Source: an uncultured Paraprevotella sp.
Lineage (GTDB): Bacteria; Bacteroidota; Bacteroidia; Bacteroidales; Bacteroidaceae
DNA: 52,091 nucleotides
Direction: 5' to 3'
NCBI GenBank assembly: GCA_944320775.1
Contig: CALUIV010000021.1
Location: forward strand, 1 to 52,091
The notes beneath the pieces were generated by a model that saw nothing but the letters and a program-made list of their open reading frames with translations, was not told the DNA's origin and did no database searches. Positions within the stretch are counted from its first letter, which is position 1. Each line of letters begins with the position of its first letter. Shown here in pieces: positions 27,922-36,422 of this stretch. A program made the position numbers and the translations under genes.

Positions 27922-29258
27922 ATGATGACTGAAAACGATCAAAATATTACGGAAAAGATTTCCGGGGCGCTAAACTCTGGATTCTGATTCTGGCCATCTT
28001 CGTAGCCTCATTGGGACTGAACACCAACTCGGCCGCCGTAATCATCGGCGCCATGCTTATTTCGCCGATTATGGGGCCGATTATGGGTATGGGGTTGGGC
28101 GTAGGTATCAACGACTTTGAACTGTTCAAACGCTCTTTCCGCAGTTTCTTCACGGCCACCGTGTTCAGTGTGCTCACCGCTACGTTCTATTTCTTGGTGA
28201 CTCCAATTGCTGAGGCGCAGTCGGAACTACTCGCCCGCACGGCGCCGACCATATACGACGTGTTCATCGCTCTTTGCGGCGGACTGGCGGGTATCATTGC
28301 CCTGAGCAGCGTCAGCCAGCGGTCGGGCAACGTCATTCCGGGAGTGGCCATCGCTACGGCACTTATGCCACCTATCTGTACCACCGGGTTCGGCATCGCG
28401 ACGGGTAACTGGCTTTATGCGGCTGGCGCGTTCTATCTGTATCTGATCAACACCATCTTCATCAGTCTGGCTACATTCCTCGGCGTGCATATCATGCACT
28501 TCCAGAAAAAAGTGTTTGTCGACAAACAACGAGAAAAGCGAGTGAAACACATCATCGCCACCATTGCGGTTGTTACGATGATTCCGGCTTCCTGGCTCAC
28601 CTACCGGCTTGCCCGCGAAACGGTCTTTGAAAAGAAAGCGGCCGACTTCGTCCGGAACGAGTTAGTCTCGGATTCATGCCAAATCGTGACCCGGGAATTC
28701 TCTTTCAACGAAAATACGATCCGCCTTGTACTGCTCGGACAGGAGCTGGAACAGAAAGACATCGACCGAATCACGGCCAAACTGCCCAATTATGGTCTGA
28801 ACGGAACCAAACTGTCGCTGATGCAAGGCGGAAACAATCTGCGAGCCGACGAACTGAAACGTCTCATCAGCAGTAACACAGCCATGGCCTTCAACAGCGA
28901 ACAAAGCCGTCATTTCACCGAACAACAGAAACGTATCGACAGCCTGGAAAGAGAACTGGCTCCCTACCGGCAATATACCGAGGCCGTACGCTCTTTGCGC
29001 AAAGAAATGCACACGTTGTTCCCACAGGTTGATGAAATCACATTAGGACGCGGCATGCGCTTCGCCACCAACGATTCCACGCCGGAAAAAACGGCGGTCA
29101 TCGTTCTGGTCGGTATCCATCCAAACAAAGCAGGAAACAAGAAGAACCAGACAAACTCGGGAAAACTTTCCAACGAAGAACGCAAACGACTGACAGAATG
29201 GCTCCGCCAGCGTATCGGCGCCGAAACACTGAGAGTAATTTTTGAGGAGACCAAATAG
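27922..29258 (+). CDS. DUF389 membrane protein, N-terminal reading frame shifted
   Basis: The main frame (open from 27933 to 29258) encodes a DUF389 protein: KLWILILAIFVASLGLNTNS leads into AAVIIGAMLISPIMGPIMG, the family signature, followed by about five membrane segments and a C-terminal soluble part (about 130 residues, Glu/Arg-rich). No good ATG starts this frame before the signature. The natural ATG at 27922 (MMTENDQNITE) runs in a different frame and hits TGA at about 27985. Adding one A to the A4 run at 27953-27956 joins them as TEKDFRGAKLW, which fits DUF389 proteins. So this is either a one-base deletion (mutation or assembly error) or a frameshift site. A TTG at 28011 would truncate the first membrane helix. 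Function of the family is unknown. Confidence 0.8.
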
Positions 29259-29304
29259 ACAGCTTTTAAATAAAACCATTTTAATAAACCCATAAACAAA
29301 AAAA

Positions 29305-31485
29305 ATGAAACTAAAATCTAAATTGTTCAAGGCGGCAATCGTTGCCGCTGCATTCAGTCCGGCTCTGCAGCTTCAGGCCGACGAAGGTATGTGGATGCTC
29401 AACAGCATCTCGCCCAAAAGCATGGCCGTAATGAAACAACTCGGACTACAGATGTCGGAATCCGATCTCTATAATCCTGATGGTACTTCGCTGAAGGATG
29501 CTGTCGTGAGCTTCGGCGGATTCTGCTCCGGTGTCATCGTGTCACCGGACGGACTGGTATTCACCAACCACCATTGCGGATTCGGCAATATTCAGGCCTT
29601 GTCCACTCCGGAAAGCGACTATCTGAAGAATGGTTTCGTGGCCGATACGCGCGACAAGGAACTTCCCGCTCCGGGACTTTTTGTAGACATTCTGCAAAAG
29701 ACCGAGGAGGTGACCGACCGCATCAACCAAAGCATGGAAACCATCTATGCCACCACGACTCGTAAGCAACGCCGGAAACTTGGCGCAGAATGGAAAACCA
29801 AACTTCTGGAACAGAAAATCGATTCCATCTGCAGTGTCATCGAGGAAGAATATACGAAAGGCGACAAGACACTCCGTGCCCTGGTCAGCTCTTATTATAC
29901 CCGAAATGCGTGGTACGTTTCTGTCTACAAACACTACGAAGACGTGCGCCTGGTGTTCGCGCCGCCCCAGAGCCTGGGTAAATTCGGAGGCGAGACAGAT
30001 AACTGGATGTGGCCGCGCCAGACGTGTGACTTCAGTGTGTTCCGTATCTATACCGACCAGAACAACCAGCCGGCAGAATACCATGCCGACAACCGTCCGA
30101 TGCAAGCTGAACGCTATGCAAAAGTTTCACTCAATGGATTCGGACTGGGCGACTACTGCATGACTTTGGGTTTCCCGGGAAGCACCAACCGCTATCTTTC
30201 TTCTTACGGTATCGAAGAGCGGGTGAACAGCATCAACATGGCCCGTATCAATGTGCGTGGTGTGAAACAAGATGTATGGAAAAAATGGATGGAGTCCGAT
30301 CCGGCCATCAACCTGATGTATGCATCCAAATATGCCAGCAGTTCAAACTACTGGAAAAACAGTATCGGTATGAACAAGGCCATCGACGATCTGGACGTAA
30401 TCGAAGAAAAGCAGGAATTGGAAGAAAAGATCAAGGAATGGATCAATTCCAATCCGGAAAACCGGAAACGCTTCGGCAAACTGTTCAAGAATCTGGAAAA
30501 AGCTTACGACAAGCGCGAAGGAGACTTCCATGCGCTGAACTTCATGCGTGAAACGTTCTTATCAGGTTCGGACATCTTCGGTATTGCCAATACGCTCGCT
30601 GCCAAAGCCATCACGACAAACGAACAGCGCCTGACCTTCATCAACGATGCACTCGACAAGAAATACAAAGACTTCAGTGCCGACGTTGACCGTGAAGCAA
30701 CAGCGGCCCTGCTGAAACATTATGCAGAAAGCGTAGATAAAAAATATCTTCCGGCCTTCTACAAAACTATTCAGAAAGACTTCAACGGCGACTACACAGC
30801 CTTTACCAATGACCTGTTCGACCGCTCGGCACTGGCTTCACCCAAAGCTATGGAAATGGACGCAGAAAGCCTAAAGAACGATCCGGCCATCATTTACTTC
30901 AACCAGTTCAAGGAACTCTACCAGAAGCTTTCTAAGAACACGGAAGAACAGAGTCTGGCCATCCGTGCAAACGAAAAACTGCTCTGCCAGGCGATTCTGG
31001 AAATGGAAGCAAACCAGCCGCATTATTCCGATGCGAACTCCACCCTGCGTCTGAGCTACGGTATCGTGGCCGACTACACAAACGAGGGCGTTCATCAGAA
31101 CTACTTCACCACTTCTCAGAGTCTGCTCGACAAGATTGCCCAAAGCGACAAAATTGCCGACTATGAAATGGAACCGTCAATCACCAATCTGTTGAAACAA
31201 GGCGATTTCGGTCCATACATCGATCAGCGTACCGGCGAAATGCAGCTTTGCTTCCTGACAAACAACGACATCACGGGCGGTAACTCCGGTAGCCCGATGT
31301 TCAACAGCAAGGGCGAACTCATCGGTCTGGCCTTCGACGGCAACTGGGATGCCATGAGCAGCGACATCAGCTTCACACAAGACCTGACACGCTGTATCGG
31401 TGTGGATATCCGCTATGTACTCTATGTGATTGACCGTTGGGGAAAAGCAGCCAACCTGATCCAGGAAATCAATGCCGGAAAATAA
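29305..31485 (+). CDS. dpp7: Dipeptidyl-peptidase 7 (S46 serine peptidase)
   Basis: 726 residues with a signal peptide (about 1-25, ending LQA), so it acts in the periplasm. S46 peptidases cut dipeptides from the N-termini of oligopeptides and are widespread in Bacteroidetes that ferment amino acids. The catalytic His is in VFTNHHCGFG (about residue 90), the Asp is in the GGETDNWMWPRQTCDF region, and the Ser is in TGGNSGSPMFNSKG near residue 650. The residue that separates DPP7 from DPP11 (Gly versus Arg at P. gingivalis position 673) is Gly here, in LAFDGNWDAM, so it should prefer hydrophobic rather than acidic P1 residues. It stands alone, with a terminator downstream at 31538. Confidence 0.92.
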   Translation: MKLKSKLFKAAIVAAAFSPALQLQADEGMWMLNSISPKSMAVMKQLGLQMSESDLYNPDGTSLKDAVVSFGGFCSGVIVSPDGLVFTNHHCGFGNIQALSTPESDYLKNGFVADTRDKELPAPGLFVDILQKTEEVTDRINQSMETIYATTTRKQRRKLGAEWKTKLLEQKIDSICSVIEEEYTKGDKTLRALVSSYYTRNAWYVSVYKHYEDVRLVFAPPQSLGKFGGETDNWMWPRQTCDFSVFRIYTDQNNQPAEYHADNRPMQAERYAKVSLNGFGLGDYCMTLGFPGSTNRYLSSYGIEERVNSINMARINVRGVKQDVWKKWMESDPAINLMYASKYASSSNYWKNSIGMNKAIDDLDVIEEKQELEEKIKEWINSNPENRKRFGKLFKNLEKAYDKREGDFHALNFMRETFLSGSDIFGIANTLAAKAITTNEQRLTFINDALDKKYKDFSADVDREATAALLKHYAESVDKKYLPAFYKTIQKDFNGDYTAFTNDLFDRSALASPKAMEMDAESLKNDPAIIYFNQFKELYQKLSKNTEEQSLAIRANEKLLCQAILEMEANQPHYSDANSTLRLSYGIVADYTNEGVHQNYFTTSQSLLDKIAQSDKIADYEMEPSITNLLKQGDFGPYIDQRTGEMQLCFLTNNDITGGNSGSPMFNSKGELIGLAFDGNWDAMSSDISFTQDLTRCIGVDIRYVLYVIDRWGKAANLIQEINAGK

Positions 31486-31537
31486 GCGAATATAAGAAAA
31501 CAAAAAGAAGCTCAACACGCTTCACACAAAAAGAGAA

Positions 31538-31590
31538 GAAGAGTCATATCATTACCGTAGCATTGGAAAATGATATGGCTCTTCCTGTTT
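31538..31590 (+). terminator. Terminator after dpp7
   Basis: GAAGAGTCATATCATT (31538-31553) pairs with AATGATATGGCTCTTC (31569-31584), with one G-T pair, and is followed by a short T tract. It lies 52 bp after the dpp7 stop. Confidence 0.8.
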
Positions 31591-31597
31591 TATCATA

Positions 31598-31994
31598 TTA
31601 CTGTCCGGTAAACAATCCGATTGGGATTCCTAAAAGGCGCATCTTGCCTTTATCCTTGGGGATTGCTACCCTTTTGACTGGGTTCGGATGGTAGCAACCG
31701 TCCATCAAGGAACGGATGAATGCATCCTTATGGGTCTTGAACCATGGGAACAACTGCTCGCATGACATCATGTCGATACCGCCCTCGTTTCCAATCACGC
31801 TCTTATAGGCTCTTAAGCTTGGCAGGGCTCAGAATTTGCTCAAAGAGGCATCGCTCGTTGAATGGCACTTCCACAATGCTGTCTTCACACATCCACATGA
31901 AAGTCTGCACTCCCTCATACCATTCAGTTTCCGACCTATCTCTTTGAGAATAGTCATTAATTTGGGATAATGTTTTCTGCATTCGTTCTTTCAT
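31598..31994 (-). pseudogene. Group II intron reverse transcriptase/maturase, N-terminal remnant, frameshifted
   Basis: The ATG at 31994 opens a frame (MKERMQKTLSQIN... LFEQILSPAKLKSL) that stops at 31803. The next frame, from 31798, continues the same protein (GNEGGIDMMSCEQLF and PVKRVAIPKDKGKMRLLGIP), so a small deletion at about 31805-31812 broke the gene. SPAKLKSAYK-x-VIGNEGGIDMM and RVAIPKDKGKMRLLGIP are the RT0 and RT1 blocks of LtrA-like proteins. Only about 120 of the usual 400-600 residues remain; the YADD active site is missing. After LLGIP the sequence leaves the family, marking the truncation point. Confidence 0.85.
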
Positions 31995-32417
31995 TAGATA
32001 TGTTTCAATTACTATCGTTTAATTATTAGATTCAGTCCTTCACAAACTTATCGACTCGTTTGCTACTACGACATCTGCTGACTTTTCACGGCAAGCTTTA
32101 CCCTGTTGATTTCGATTTTTTCACTATTCTCATGCATCCGTGAGACCTCCTCGAATAAGGATATTAACTTTTCTTCTTATGTCTGCTTCATCTACATTAG
32201 CCGTTCCGAATAACTATAGGTCTTTGATTTGGGATGCAACCTTACCCACGGTTTTATGCCTTATATGAAGTTTCTGTTCGTCTGACTAGATGTTTGCCGC
32301 CAGCTTCTTTCAGATTCCACCTCGCAGTGGACACCCTTGCTATTGGCTGTATGATTCGCTATTAGGGCTCATTAGGGGATTTGCCCCATTGGCTAATACT
32401 CATACCGAGCATACCAC
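31598..32417 (-). mobile_element. 5' fragment of a group II intron (RNA core plus start of its reverse transcriptase)
   Basis: Read on the minus strand from 32417, the sequence starts GTGGTATGC, close to the GUGYG 5' end of group II introns. It then shows the conserved domain I words AAGGGTGTCCACTGCGAGG, GGAATCTGAAAGAAGCTGG, CGGCAAACATC and CTTCATATAAGGC, and later AAAAGTCAGCAGATGTCGTA before the reverse-transcriptase ORF. This layout (RNA domain I first, ORF in domain IV) is typical of bacterial group II introns. The element stops inside the reverse transcriptase at about 31618; domains V and VI and most of the ORF are absent, so it cannot splice or move. Its 5' edge abuts an IS66 transposase fragment, which was its likely target. 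Confidence 0.85.
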
Positions 32418-32610
32418 CTATAAAAGATAGCCATCCAAATTTTGAGCAGCAATCTTTGCTTCTGCTCCCATCTGTCAGGAAATAAATCACGATATTTTTC
32501 TATAGGGATATTAGGAGACCATGCGGCACTACGGCCTATAATGTCGCATAAGTATTCAAACACATTTATACCACACATGTGACAGATGATGAGAAGATTG
32601 TTTGGGTTTC
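32418..32610 (-). pseudogene. IS66-family transposase, C-terminal fragment
   Basis: Read on the minus strand, about 60 codons encode CGINVFEYLCDIIGR...SPNIPIEKYRDLFPDRW, the typical C-terminal end of IS66 transposases (family pattern: NxFEYxxDVLxR...P...YRELLPDRW). The upstream part is cut off and shows no continuous frame beyond about 32610. The group II intron fragment begins directly after the transposase end (32417). No IS66 terminal repeats or helper genes (tnpA/tnpB) are visible. Confidence 0.75.
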
Positions 32611-33030
32611 ATTCCACTGCTTCAGTGTATGTTCTGCAACTACATTCAAAAAGAATAGCATATTTTATTGTAGTCAACTGACCGAGAAACATATTAAATT
32701 TATGCTCCACTTTCCCCATTCAAACATTCTCCTAAATAAAAAAGAATAAGTAAAGATAAAAGTATAGCCAATTGTAAAACAATGTTAACAGAATGATTTA
32801 TTTTTAAAGGACCTATACAATTAAAAAAAAGAATTATTACATTTGTCACGTTCTCATGTGATATTCTTTTCTATTTTTAAATAAAAAGAATTGAAACCCA
32901 CGCTGAAGCAACATGTATTCATACTTTTAATGGTAAATTTAGATGTTGCGGTATTGGGAGGGGATAATGAGAACAGACATATGAAAGGCGTTTACTTGAC
33001 GCTCTGTTCTTGACGAGCTGAAATCTCGCA
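32611..33030. other. AT-rich spacer without genes
   Basis: No coding frame with protein-like composition. Runs of A and T dominate 32640-32930. TTTG at about 32842 followed 16 bp later by TATTCTTT is a weak promoter-like pair reading toward the operon. The composition matches decayed mobile DNA. Confidence 0.4.
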
Positions 33031-33284
33031 AATTACAGTATTGTAGTCTTGAACTTAGCAACGGTAGATGCCCCGGGTGTGATTATATCACAGCCCATGG
33101 TATATCGTATAAGCATACATTGTGTCCTTTAGGAGGCGCAAGAGTGTTTATAGAAAATGTATCGTTGGGTCAGTGTATATTATTCATATCGGCGTGGGCT
33201 CTGACGTTGTCTGTTCGACTACAATAGGCAATGCGAGAGCCTCAGTTCGTGGAATGGGCAACAGGACGATTCCACGCTTTTTTT
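33031..33284 (+). ncRNA. Candidate structured non-coding RNA with its own terminator
   Basis: Several hairpins follow one another: GGG-TGTGAT-TAT-ATCACA-(G)-CCC at 33075-33096; GGCTCT (33197) with AGAGCC (33236), enclosing TTGTC/GGCAA; and a terminator at 33248-33284. The text between them looks unlike protein-coding DNA. A transcript ending at the terminator, about 160 bp before the tubulin operon, would be either an independent small RNA or an attenuating leader. The 5' end is uncertain. A 6S-type RNA was considered, but no long closing helix is visible. I cannot assign a family. Confidence 0.35.
33248..33284 (+). terminator. Intrinsic terminator upstream of the tubulin-like operon
   Basis: CGTGGAAT (33248-33255) pairs with ATTCCACG (33269-33276), followed by C and seven T. 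It is as strong as the gene-end terminators elsewhere in the window but has no protein gene in front of it, which is the best argument for an RNA product. Confidence 0.85.
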
Positions 33285-33446
33285 ATGTCCGTATTGAAAT
33301 TCTTACGGCACAAAAGAATGAATATGATATGAATACACCTTGTAACTCGAATCCTGTAAAAATTGGATGCCCTTTCAACATTAGCCACTGCATTGAAGCC
33401 TTTGTAAGAAAGAATAATGTAAACCTTCTAAAATAGTTTCATAGTG

Positions 33447-34034
33447 ATGGGTATATTCTTTTCTATTCTGAACGAAGGCATCACATGCCTTTTCTATGGC
33501 ATTGTAATCACAGCTTTCATCATGGCCACGCTCTATTTCATCCTTTCTTCTTTGAGTAAGGGGACCGTCCGTTCCATCCCGTTTTTTATAACCGGTCCTA
33601 TACTGGCATTGCTACTCATGGTCAATATGACTCTCTTGGTCGGGGCTTTTACAGTAAAGAACGAAACAGAATCCATGCGGCTGTGGCTGACGCAACGGCT
33701 TGACGGCATCCACGGAACAGCCGACCTCCAATCCAGCCAACAAGTGGGCGACATGCTGAACGAACAGTTCCCTTTATCCGGATGCTTTCTCAACCTGTTC
33801 GACATGAGCGGGCACCCAATAGAAGAATTGCCACAGGTATTTTACGAAGTAATCAACAAAGAAATGAACAGCATGATATGGAGCAGACTGCTTTGGTCTT
33901 TCGGGTTTATCGTAGCCGCCATGCTTGTAGCCTTGTATTTTGACAAGGGAGAGGGCAACCGTAATAAGGGTAAAAACAAAAGGGTTACTAAAGGAGTCCG
34001 GACAAGCACACGCAAGAATTTCGACGATTTCTGA
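33447..34034 (+). CDS. Small inner-membrane protein, first gene of the tubulin-like operon
   Basis: 195 residues from the ATG at 33447; a GTG at 33444 is adjacent. Three hydrophobic helices are visible: about residues 8-32, 42-64 and 145-163. The loop between the second and third helix (about 80 residues) is soluble and probably periplasmic. The C-terminal tail is strongly basic (GNRNKGKNKRVTKGVRTSTR) and ends NFDDF, so it should face the cytoplasm, where it could contact a filament or the acidic tail of a partner. I recognise no family. The next gene (tubulin-like) starts 51 bp downstream, and all nine genes to 45558 run in the same direction with short gaps. Confidence 0.8.
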   Translation: MGIFFSILNEGITCLFYGIVITAFIMATLYFILSSLSKGTVRSIPFFITGPILALLLMVNMTLLVGAFTVKNETESMRLWLTQRLDGIHGTADLQSSQQVGDMLNEQFPLSGCFLNLFDMSGHPIEELPQVFYEVINKEMNSMIWSRLLWSFGFIVAAMLVALYFDKGEGNRNKGKNKRVTKGVRTSTRKNFDDF

Positions 34035-34085
34035 TATTCATAACTAGCAAATATAAAAAAGAAAACAATAATAAAGTTAAGAAAT

Positions 34086-36410
34086 ATGACGAACCAACTC
34101 ATCATCGGACTTGGAGATAACGGAAGCAAAGTTCTGCGTAATCTAAGGAAACGGATATACGAAGAATTTCGCATCAATGACCTTGAACACGTTATCTTGC
34201 AAGAGTGTGCCTCGGATGATCTCGTGCAGACCTTGCATGAAGTCATGCTAAAGTTACATGGTGATGAGGAAGTGTCGTTTCATATTTGTACCAGTCTGTC
34301 AGAAGGTGCAGGTTGTATCATTGATGCCATAATCCAAATAAGGAAGCAGTTTCCTTCATTACCCCAGATGGGTATATATAGAAGAATCTACCTTTACCTT
34401 CATCTGCCCGGACAGATGCCAAGCGATGCCGGAACAATTGCCCAAGCTAGGAGTTATGCCGCTTTGTTAGAATTGAACGCATTACTTATAGGCCTGTACC
34501 ACCCGACGGAGGTTGAAGATGCTTTTGATTCAAGCCTTATTTATACCTATATTTATACCAACATAAACGAACAGGGAATTATACTGGATGAGATGCACGA
34601 ATTACCGGCCGCAGTAGCTGAATTCATTTTTCTGGTGACCATCGCTAATAGGGAGATTTGGTGTAAGCTGGCTCGAATGACAGAAATTTGCTGGTCTGGT
34701 ATCCCCGAAAAGCAGGATGGTATTATCGTTCACAGTCGTAACTTCGGATCGTTCGGTATCGCAAAGGTCGCATTTCCTGAGATGGAAATCCGGGAATTCA
34801 TAACGTACAGTTATGCTTTGCAGGCCGTACGCCAATTCATTTATAACGGATGGCAAGACGGCATTGGATATACCCAACACTTCCTTGAAAAGAGAGGCAT
34901 AAGTTTTGCAGATGAAATCCGGGATAAGATGAATCAGGAACTGTTGATGCTAAGCAACAGATATTTGACTTTGGAACGTCCAATTATTGACAGTTCGGCA
35001 ACCCAAAGATGGCAACTGTTTGAAGAGACATGGGAAATGCGTACACAATCAGAAGCTGACGATGTGATGGCTATTGTTGACAAAAAACAATGGTTAACAA
35101 ACTTCTCTGCTCGATGCGAAGAATTCTTTAATCACCAGTTCCGCCAATATGGAGTAGCCGAATTCTACAAGTTGCAACAGCCGGAACGTGAAATCTATGC
35201 GCGTACCGTCCGTCGCCACATCGAAAAGAGACTGTTCGATGAATGGATTTATGGAAGGGAAAATAGCAAAAGCATATTAGAAATCGAAAGCTACACCCGG
35301 ATATTGATAGAAGATTGTAAAAGCCGCATGGCAAGATTCGATACCCTAAAGGCTCAACAAGAAGAAGAGCAGGCAAACCTAAGCCGTGAAATCGTTGAGG
35401 TCACCTATAACTGGTCAAGAATGAGCCTCTTGGACATAGTTATGCACAAGCCGCAGAAGATTTTCCAGCAGTTCCGAACCATGAATAGCGAATACTATAT
35501 CGCAGCTACCTACATCGCGGCATATGGATATGCCAAAGAAATGCTGCAGGATATTGTAAAGGAACTGGAACACATGTTACAAGACATCATAACCTTTAAA
35601 CGCATGCTCCTGACAATCGACAACGAGCTACAGAAACAAGCTGCCTGCAGATGCTTGACGGATGAAAATCAACAAAAGTGGCATATCAAGATATACAGTC
35701 CAGAGGCAGTGCGAAGCATTTGCCAACAGTGGGTCAGCAACAAAGATGAAATGGACATGAATGCAGCTTCCATCCGCATCCGTTTAACCAACAACCTAGG
35801 TGAAGACGGTAAACACACATTTGCCAACCTTTGCGACAAGAACAACGACGAATCGCTCCTCCATACCATACTGGACATCTGTCAGAAAAATGCGTTGCGT
35901 GGCATGGAGAATATCGCTAAAAACGATCCCCAAAGCAAAATGATAGGAGTCAATATCTTAGAAAAGTTGGAATCGGAACTGGACACGAAGATGAAACTGG
36001 AACAGTTTGTCAAATCCATGGTTCAGGCATCGCGTACATACGTCCGGTTCGCCCCCATCGAATGTGCCAAAGTCATACCGGGAAACGTGGGAGCCATGAC
36101 GTCGATGGTACAGTTGGTTTTGCCGGAAGCAAATGAACAAACGAACGATTTCCGCCAAAAATTGATTGACACTTTTAGGAAAGAAGCACCAGGATTTGAC
36201 CCCAAGTCGGATGTAACAGTCAATTACAAGGACGATCAGATTATGGTCATTTCTGCCAAGTATGGCTTTCCGCTCCGCTTTCTGACTGATGTCAAGTTCG
36301 CCAAGGAAAAATATGAAGCCTTGGTATCGGACGAAACAAAGAGCATAGTGAATGAACAGCATCCTGACGATGCACAGATTTACACATCGGATAAACAAAT
36401 AACAATATAA
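34086..36410 (+). CDS. Tubulin-like protein, degenerate paralogue (pseudo-tubulin)
   Basis: 774 residues, clearly a paralogue of the next gene: both begin with xNxLIIGLGxxGxKVLRxLRKR and share the central and C-terminal coiled-coil part. The nucleotide-binding features are damaged. The N-terminal loop reads GLGDNGSK rather than GLGGTGGK. About 100 residues between the first strand and the signature loop are missing (residue 40 joins the equivalent of about 140). The tubulin signature GGTGSGS is replaced by SEGAGC (residues 72-77). The last 145 residues of the paralogue are also absent; this protein ends in a short acidic tail. Nucleotide binding is therefore unlikely. It may be a capping or regulatory subunit of filaments formed by its partner. 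The next gene starts 12 bp downstream. Confidence 0.82.
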   Translation: MTNQLIIGLGDNGSKVLRNLRKRIYEEFRINDLEHVILQECASDDLVQTLHEVMLKLHGDEEVSFHICTSLSEGAGCIIDAIIQIRKQFPSLPQMGIYRRIYLYLHLPGQMPSDAGTIAQARSYAALLELNALLIGLYHPTEVEDAFDSSLIYTYIYTNINEQGIILDEMHELPAAVAEFIFLVTIANREIWCKLARMTEICWSGIPEKQDGIIVHSRNFGSFGIAKVAFPEMEIREFITYSYALQAVRQFIYNGWQDGIGYTQHFLEKRGISFADEIRDKMNQELLMLSNRYLTLERPIIDSSATQRWQLFEETWEMRTQSEADDVMAIVDKKQWLTNFSARCEEFFNHQFRQYGVAEFYKLQQPEREIYARTVRRHIEKRLFDEWIYGRENSKSILEIESYTRILIEDCKSRMARFDTLKAQQEEEQANLSREIVEVTYNWSRMSLLDIVMHKPQKIFQQFRTMNSEYYIAATYIAAYGYAKEMLQDIVKELEHMLQDIITFKRMLLTIDNELQKQAACRCLTDENQQKWHIKIYSPEAVRSICQQWVSNKDEMDMNAASIRIRLTNNLGEDGKHTFANLCDKNNDESLLHTILDICQKNALRGMENIAKNDPQSKMIGVNILEKLESELDTKMKLEQFVKSMVQASRTYVRFAPIECAKVIPGNVGAMTSMVQLVLPEANEQTNDFRQKLIDTFRKEAPGFDPKSDVTVNYKDDQIMVISAKYGFPLRFLTDVKFAKEKYEALVSDETKSIVNEQHPDDAQIYTSDKQITI

Positions 36411-36422
36411 AAATCAACAAAT

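Noticed and set aside
31437-31694. Plus-strand open frame after dpp7
   Set aside because: It overlaps the end of dpp7, its terminator and the antisense of the reverse-transcriptase remnant.
33031-33284. Assignment of the structured region as 6S RNA
   Set aside because: 6S RNA has a long closing helix that joins both ends and a large central bubble; I could not find the pairing of the ends. The family is therefore left open.
33122-33436. 104-codon open frame just before the tubulin-like operon
   Set aside because: It runs through a strong terminator hairpin and its seven-T tract, has no protein-like composition and no ribosome site. The region looks like RNA structure instead.
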